Assembly (NCBI GenBank): GCA_911728455.2
Contig: OU452240.1
Coordinates: 5,651,913 to 5,715,912 of the forward strand
DNA length: 64,000 bases
Origin: Marthasterias glacialis
Taxonomy: Eukaryota > Echinodermata > Asteroidea > Forcipulatida > Asteriidae
Direction: 5' to 3'
A model generated the notes under the pieces. It did not search any database and was not told the DNA's origin. It worked only from the letters and a program-made list of their open reading frames with translations. The position numbers and the translations under genes were made by a program. Positions 58,246 to 64,000 of this stretch are shown one piece after another; within the stretch, counting starts at the first letter, position 1; each line of letters opens with the position of its first letter.

Positions 58246-59440
58246 AAGGAAAAAAATAATAATAATAATGATGTACGTTTTACGTAGGATGGTTGCCATA
58301 CGCTTCCATATGACATTAAGAAAACAGCCACTTATTCCACAGTATTTAATTCCGTCAGATATTAATGCATGCAAGTTAAACTACCGGTAATTGACAGTGA
58401 ATAGTTTTTGAGAATAATAATATACGGCGGCTCACATGCTTATTGTAAGTAATAAGTACAAGAGGAAAACGTGTTCTCAATAATTATATCGGCATTGTTT
58501 TATTTATAATAGGTTTATACTAAATACCTGGATATTATTCCAATTACTTAAAGGGAGAAAAAAACATTTAAAAAAAAGTCGTGAAGCCTCATACGACGAT
58601 TAGCTGTGTTTAGGAAATAGAAAATCAGCGAATGGCCGTTCATAAGCAGAAAGCGTCTACTTATTACTGATAAAACTACGCCCGGATTTAAAAGTGTCAG
58701 TTTGAAAGCTCTTCTCATCTGTTTGATTTGCAAAAAAAAGGCAGTTGTAAGTGGCCACGAGCCAGCCATCTCTCTTGAGGATGTGCAATTGCAAGTCAAA
58801 TTAATCTTCACTTAATTTGTAAGGTAATTTTCATAAAAAAAAAGATTATACACTACATCTCAATCTTTTTCCTTTCCTTTCCTCAGCGCCTTGAGCACAT
58901 AATCAATGTGGATTTGGCGCTTTAGAAGTACTCTATATTATTATTATTACAACAAGTCTTCGTTTTAGCAATCAGTAGAATGCGTTTTTAATGAAGACGT
59001 TCATTAAAACTCCGCGACGCCAGGAGGACGCGCGAAAGTTATTGCACTTCCCCCACCCGGACTGCAACCTGAAGAAGGCTCGATAAACGCAAATACAAAC
59101 TTCATTATGTAAATCACATAATAGTTATCTTCTAGAGGTTGTTCACACAATATAAAACCAATTTATCAGGCATGTGGTAGTAAGTCTAGACACCCATTCA
59201 TGAAGGTTGTTAAAGTATTACCAACAAAATCTACCAAAGCGAGGGAGAAGGGGTATAGCATTACGCTCAGTTTAGCACAGTCTTTACAAAGTATTATGTC
59301 TTACTTACATGAATATTTTGAACATTTTTATTTTCATAGTCACATTGAAATCTCTATAAAAGATCCAGATAAAATCAATTGAGGAGATACATGATCAGAA
59401 AATAATTCAGTTATAAGGGTGTTAACATCTTGCGTTAGGA
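58246..59440. other. Intergenic, no gene seen
   Basis: AT-rich, short (AAT)n near 58,255-58,270 and 58,935-58,950. No supportable feature. Confidence 0.4.
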
Positions 59441-59452
59441 AAGCATTTAAGT

Positions 59453-59700
59453 CTGAAAGCTCACTGATTCTAAAGTTCCTACCAGTACCAATCCTCCAGA
59501 GAAATATTTCCCTCTGAAAGCTCACTGATTCTAAAGTTCATACCAGTACCAACCCTCAAGAGAAATATTTCCCTCTGAAAGCTCACCGATTCTAAAGTTC
59601 ATACCAGTACCAATCCTCTAGAGAAACATTTCCCTCTGAAAGCTCACTGATTCTAAAGTTCATACCAGGACCAAACCCCAGAGAAATATTTCCCTCTCAA
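59453..59700 (+). repeat. 61-bp minisatellite, 4 copies
   Basis: CTGAAAGCTCACTGATTCTA then AAGTTCATACCAGTACCAAT and AGAGAAATATTTCCCT, repeated at 61-base spacing with few changes. Confidence 0.9.
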
Positions 59701-60077
59701 AGACTTTCGAGAAATAACAGTTTGTTGTCCAACTACCAGATATTAATTTCGATTGTCCAATAAAAACTAGCCGATATGGACGTGCACAGAAAGCCCTGAA
59801 TAAACATATACTGTTTTTCATTGTTTTTACTTAAACGTGATAACCGAAATTGATGACAAAGATCGGCAGGTTGGTTGTGTTTTAATAATGGGAATTAGGT
59901 AATGATCTAGCTGGTCCATGTGTAAATATCTTAAGGTTGGAGCGTTGGTTCTGAAAAGAGCCCTTGGTGGTCTCCAACAGACTCTAGACTACGCAAAATG
60001 TCGAAAGGATCTGTTCAAAATGTAAAAGTGTCCCCGGCATTTTGTTTCTGCTGGCAAAGACGACTGATATGCATTAA

Positions 60078-60446
60078 TCAAGTGGGAACGGAAGTTTCAG
60101 CAAACGAGAAACACGTGAATGGCGAGAAAAGGCGAGACTCGCCATGCTCGATGATACAACCCAATCGATGACGAAATAGACCTTCGTGAAGTCCACATTC
60201 TAATGCTGCTTGCATTATGACATTAATAAACCTAACACAGAGTTTTTCCCATGTTGCACTGACTCGTTGTAGGTCTTGAAGCAGTTTCCACCTGACCCGT
60301 GGCTTAAGGCAAACGGTGATCATTTCGATCATGCTGGTAAAATTAACAATCATGGCGCAAGAAGCAGAAGTGTTCATTATCTCGACCTGTAACCAGTCAC
60401 GGGTTATGAAGCGCCCCCAAGAGGCCGCGGCCGTAGCCACCAGCAA
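60078..60446 (-). other. Unassigned 122-codon frame
   Basis: An open frame with mixed composition and a plausible ATG. It has no motif I recognise and no clear splice partner. It may be an exon of an undetected gene or chance. Confidence 0.15.
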
Positions 60447-61162
60447 AAATGCTTGATATAAGTAGCGCCTGGAAGTGTGACGTCAGATGTCTGGGCCAAG
60501 TCATACGCAGGTCTAGTAGGGCTTATGCACTTTCATCACGTAGTACATGATGTAGACTCAGAATATCCCTGATTTTGTTCATGGTTCTGGTCCAGAGGGG
60601 TTGAAAAAATCTCCGTAAGCTATCTGTGAAGATACACAAGAAGTGGCTCACTTGTAATTGGAACGTTCAAATAGCTAAGAACGCATTTGTCAAACAGTAA
60701 TTGGTCGACATAAAACAAGATCGTGTTTATTATTCTTGCGCAATGGCCCTCAATTTACAAAAGTACCACTGATTGCAAACAAGAAGCATTGGCCTTCTCC
60801 ATCAAAGGTAATCTTATTTCAATAGTTCAAATAACATGGGCCGGTTTTAGTCTTATGACGCTCTAAAGACGCCAACGCGTCGCGTCGTGCCGTTGTCGGA
60901 AACCGAGACAGACTCTCCTAGGAATGTGAGTCGCCCTCTAGGACTTCCCGTCTGCCTTGTGTAAGCGCAGGATATTTCGGTCTCCACATGAGAACGTTCC
61001 ACTCCCCCATTAAAACAAAATGTGTCCCTCAACTCAAAATGTATGTGCCATTCTTAACGTTGAGGTTTCAAAATAAATAAAAGTCAAATGGAACGGAAAC
61101 AAGCTTCAATTCAAATTACAAAAGCACACGCCTTTGAATAATTTAAAACCAATGAGAAACAT

Positions 61163-61163
<1 letters not shown>

Positions 61164-61192
<29 letters not shown>
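61164..61192. repeat. (TA)n microsatellite
   Basis: About 14 TA units marking the 3' border of the downstream Penelope partial copy. Confidence 0.9.
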
Positions 61193-61197
<5 letters not shown>

Positions 61198-61443
61198 TAG
61201 TAGGGTTGATGGCCTTAGCTTTCGATCCAAACCGGACCTTCGTCAGAGGCAAAAACAAGCACAAACATAAAAACAGATCCATTTATAGAAAAACCTAGGG
61301 ATTAAAATAGATGGAGAGTATCCAAAATAGGCGGGAAAAAGACAACCAATCAAAGTTAATTAAATACAGACAAAGAGATTGTTGATGACCAATCAAAATA
61401 CAGCAGTGTGGACAATGGGATGTCCAGTGGTCGGTTAGTACAA
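61193..61443 (-). mobile_element. Penelope-like element: downstream partial copy (3' end repeat)
   Basis: A 250-bp direct repeat of 61,577-61,834, nearly identical, in the same orientation and separated from it by a (TA)n tract. Penelope-like elements characteristically occur as partial tandem copies that create such terminal repeats. Confidence 0.85.
61212..61250 (-). ncRNA. Hammerhead-ribozyme-like motif (copy 1)
   Basis: On the minus strand: GCCU (stem I), core CUGACGA, one extra A, GGUCC-GGUUU-GGAUC (stem II), GAA, AGCU (self-complementary stem III), A (cleavage position), AGGC (stem I partner). All stems pair by eye. The very short stem III implies action as a dimer, as reported for ribozymes of Penelope elements. 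The extra A is non-canonical. Confidence 0.6.
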
Positions 61444-61447
61444 AAAG

Positions 61448-61581
<134 letters not shown>

Positions 61582-61595
61582 TAGTAGGGTTGATG

Positions 61596-61634
61596 GCCTT
61601 AGCTTTCGATCCAAACCGGACCTTCGTCAGAGGC
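61596..61634 (-). ncRNA. Hammerhead-ribozyme-like motif (copy 2)
   Basis: Identical to the motif at 61,212-61,250, offset 384 bases, in the 3' UTR of the main Penelope copy. The pair would bracket one unit of a tandem transcript. Confidence 0.6.
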
Positions 61635-62048
61635 AAAAACAAGCACAAACATAAAAACAGATCCATTTATAGAAAAACCTTGGGATTAAAACAGATGGAG
61701 AGTATCCAAAATAGGCGGGAAAAAGACAACCAATCAAAGTTAATTAAATACAGACAAAGAGATTGTTGATGACCAATCAAAATGCAGCAGTGTGGACAAT
61801 GGGATGTCCAGTGGTCGGTTAGTACAAAAAGGAGATTAGTGAACAAAGGAGGAAAGCTGCATGGTGGGAAATGTGGCTGACATGAAAGGACAGGATTATT
61901 AACTCACATGAGGGAGGTGATTAAGGGTAATCTCCCTAAATAAAGCAGTAGAAGTGTAAACATTGAATAATAGAGAGGGGGCTATAATGAGAATACTATG
62001 ATGATAATGTAAAAGCATCGTAATAAAGTAGTTATTTGCCAAGAGGAA

Positions 62049-64000
62049 TTATTTAACACCTGTGTTTATGTTTAATCCGAATGGTTGGATTGTTCGGAGT
62101 TTGTGAATCCAGTGGGATTCTCTGAGTTTACGATGTGAATCGTCGCCGTTGCAGGCCTCAATGACAGTTAGTTCCACATCTTTAACACTATGATTAGGAC
62201 TATTAAAGTGGATAGATACTGGGTACAGTTTTTTGGTCTTTATGGAGGAGACATGGTTCGCAAAGCGAAGACTAAGTTTGGTCTTTGTCTCTCCCACATA
62301 CTGTACTCCACATCTCTTACATGATATGACATAGATGACATTTGGGGTTTGGCATTGGGAGTTGGTCTTGATTTTGTAGGTAAAGCCAGTGCTGTGGCTT
62401 TTAACCTGTACAGTGGGTTTGATATACATACAAGTCTTGCACTTAGAGCGGGTGCAGTGGTGACAACCCTGTATGTCTTGTGGGGAGGGAGTTTGGCATG
62501 TACCTGGGGGGAGTTTTGCTCTAACTAGAATGTCACCTAGGCTCTTAGGGCGACGAAAGGCGACCATGGGGCGCTCAGAAATTGCTGAGCGCAACCTGTT
62601 GGAGGAGTGGAGAATTGGCATGTTGTCATTGATTATAGATGACAACTTGGGTAACCTAGGGTGGAAAGTAGTGACCAGAGCAACTCTATTGGTCGGGGTT
62701 CTCTTGGTGCCCGTGTTGGTCAACAGAGTATGGCGGGGTATGCCAAAAGCTCTGTTGATGGCAAGTTGAACCCTTCGTTTGCTATGGCCCCTAGAAACAA
62801 GGTGGTGCCTTAGGTCAGATGAACGCCTTTTGTATAGAGTATCTGTGGAGCAGATACGTCTTATACGTAAGGCTTGACTGTAGGCAATGGCCTCCTTGCA
62901 ATGGCTAGGGTGGCAGCTATTAGAGAGAAGATATTGATGGGTGTCAGTGGGTTTGCTATATACATCTGTCACAATACCATTAGGGGATTTAGTTATAGTC
63001 ACATCTAGAAAATTCACGCAGGTAACAGAGAAATCGGCAGTGAATTTAATGGTGGGGTGGAATGAGTTTATATGATCAATGAATTCTTCCAAGCTATCTT
63101 GGCTACCACACCAGATAGCGAAAATGTCATCAATAAATCTCCACCACACGAGTGGGCGGTTGGGAGCAGAAGACAATAGTTTGTCTTCTAAGTCAGACAT
63201 GAACAAGTTAGCATATGAAGGCGCCATTTTAGTACCCATGGCAGTACCTTGTGTCTGTAAGAAGTGCCTTTCTGTGAAAGAAAAGTTATTCTTAGTTAGG
63301 ATGTGGCTGATGAGTTCTGTAAGGTGTCTCACAGAGGGGCGGGTTTGTTTGTTGGCTCGGAGTACAGAACCACATGCCTTAATTCCTTCTTTATGAGGTA
63401 TGTTAGTATACAGTGACGATACATCTAGAGTCACCAGAAAAGCAGAGTCAGGTATTTTGTGTTTGATACCCTCCAATTTACAAAGAAAGTCAGTGGTGTC
63501 TCTGATGTATGAGGGAATGCGAGGTACGAGTGGGTTTAGAAAGCTATCAACAAATTCAGAGATACGTTCTGTGGGGCTGCCATTGCCAGATACAATGGGA
63601 CGGCCTGGGTTGTTAGGCTTGTGTATCTTCGGTAAAAGATAGAAGCGTGCTGTACGGGGATCCTGTGGGAGAAGGTAGTTAAGTGTATCCTTGTCGATAC
63701 CCTTAGCATTGTGAATGCTTACGAGGGTGTCACTGATTTGTTTGGAGAATGAATGAGTGGGGTCAGTGTCACATTCAACATAGTGATCAGTGTTACTGAG
63801 CTGTCTGAGGCCCTCAGCTATATAGTCATCTGTGTTCATGACTACAACTGCGGACCCTTTGTCAGCACGTTTAATCACTATGTTAGGTGACTGCCGAAGT
63901 TGAGTTAAGGCCTTGCGTTCCTCTTGGGGGAGGTTATTAGGTACTCTGGTATTGGCAACCTTAAGCACCTCAGTGTTAACTGAGTTGATGTAGGTGTCCA
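62049..64000 (-). CDS. Penelope-like reverse transcriptase with GIY-YIG endonuclease, 5' partial
   Basis: The single ORF of Penelope-like elements copies element RNA (RT) and cuts target DNA (GIY-YIG). At least 650 codons are open, from the window edge to the stop at 62,049. There is no credible start inside the window, since the frame continues upstream as NSVNTEVLKVAN. In order: RPIVSG and YLLPKIHKPN finger motifs, RT motif A LVTLDVSSLYTNIPH, motif B QGTAMGTKMAPSYANLFM, motif C WWRFIDDIFAIW with the catalytic DD, NFLDVTI, VYSKPTDTHQYL. These are followed by a Cys/His cluster [12 protein letters not shown], then a GIY-YIG region beginning [20 protein letters not shown] with the downstream Arg in LSLRFANH and Glu-Ser in LRESHWI. 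All key RT residues are present. Fragment 12,374-12,762 is a decayed relative. Confidence 0.93.
   Translation of the reverse strand, partial: DTYINSVNTEVLKVANTRVPNNLPQEERKALTQLRQSPNIVIKRADKGSAVVVMNTDDYIAEGLRQLSNTDHYVECDTDPTHSFSKQISDTLVSIHNAKGIDKDTLNYLLPQDPRTARFYLLPKIHKPNNPGRPIVSGNGSPTERISEFVDSFLNPLVPRIPSYIRDTTDFLCKLEGIKHKIPDSAFLVTLDVSSLYTNIPHKEGIKACGSVLRANKQTRPSVRHLTELISHILTKNNFSFTERHFLQTQGTAMGTKMAPSYANLFMSDLEDKLLSSAPNRPLVWWRFIDDIFAIWCGSQDSLEEFIDHINSFHPTIKFTADFSVTCVNFLDVTITKSPNGIVTDVYSKPTDTHQYLLSNSCHPSHCKEAIAYSQALRIRRICSTDTLYKRRSSDLRHHLVSRGHSKRRVQLAINRAFGIPRHTLLTNTGTKRTPTNRVALVTTFHPRLPKLSSIINDNMPILHSSNRLRSAISERPMVAFRRPKSLGDILVRAKLPPGTCQTPSPQDIQGCHHCTRSKCKTCMYIKPTVQVKSHSTGFTYKIKTNSQCQTPNVIYVISCKRCGVQYVGETKTKLSLRFANHVSSIKTKKLYPVSIHFNSPNHSVKDVELTVIEACNGDDSHRKLRESHWIHKLRTIQPFGLNINTGVK

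Overview
The window is animal nuclear DNA, probably from a marine invertebrate deuterostome. An echinoderm or hemichordate is my best guess at moderate to low confidence. The reasons are introns of 0.2-8 kb with GT-AG ends, a eukaryotic-type UDP-galactopyranose mutase, an AKT1S1/PRAS40-type gene, tRNA-derived SINEs, non-LTR retrotransposon fragments, a Penelope-like element and many short inverted-repeat transposons. There is no operon structure, and nothing bacterial or viral stands out.

Layout. 1-3.7 kb: a low-complexity and repeat-rich flank leads into a large terminal exon of a UDP-galactopyranose mutase gene (+ strand, 2181-3736). 3.7-15.9 kb: repeats, dominated by a near-identical 1.9-kb tandem duplication (5.46-9.25 kb), a Penelope fragment inside a 190-bp inverted repeat (12.1-12.95 kb) and a degenerate minisatellite (13.3-13.9 kb). 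15.99-45.2 kb: one minus-strand gene of 11 coding exons. I joined these by splice sites and phase into a 419-residue protein whose C-terminal half is PRAS40 (AKT1S1). Its introns carry most of the LINE, SINE, MITE and satellite material. 50.46-54.96 kb: a second minus-strand gene of three coding exons encoding 699 residues. It keeps both ends of a piggyBac transposase fold but has lost the region where the catalytic aspartates should be. 55-61 kb: intergenic, with MITEs, G-tracts and simple repeats. 61.2-64.0 kb: a Penelope-like retroelement on the minus strand with an intact RT plus GIY-YIG frame running off the window edge. It has a partial tandem copy of its 3' end and a hammerhead-ribozyme-like motif in each repeat.

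How the pieces relate. UDP-galactopyranose mutase supplies UDP-galactofuranose for glycoconjugates. The PRAS40-type protein would be an AKT- and mTORC1-linked regulator: a TOS-like FDLDG and an AKT-type RPRLNT site are both visible. These two genes are not obviously functionally linked. A piggyBac theme runs through the window. It holds the piggyBac-derived host gene, a decayed 0.9-kb piggyBac-like element 18 bp from a PRAS40 splice site, and three families of TTAA-flanked MITEs. The most novel items are the piggyBac-derived gene with its tryptophan-acidic repeats, the long cysteine-containing N-terminus on the PRAS40 protein, the ribozyme-like motifs in the Penelope repeats, and the Penelope fragment trapped in a long inverted repeat. 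All homology calls are from reading motifs by eye. No database search was run.
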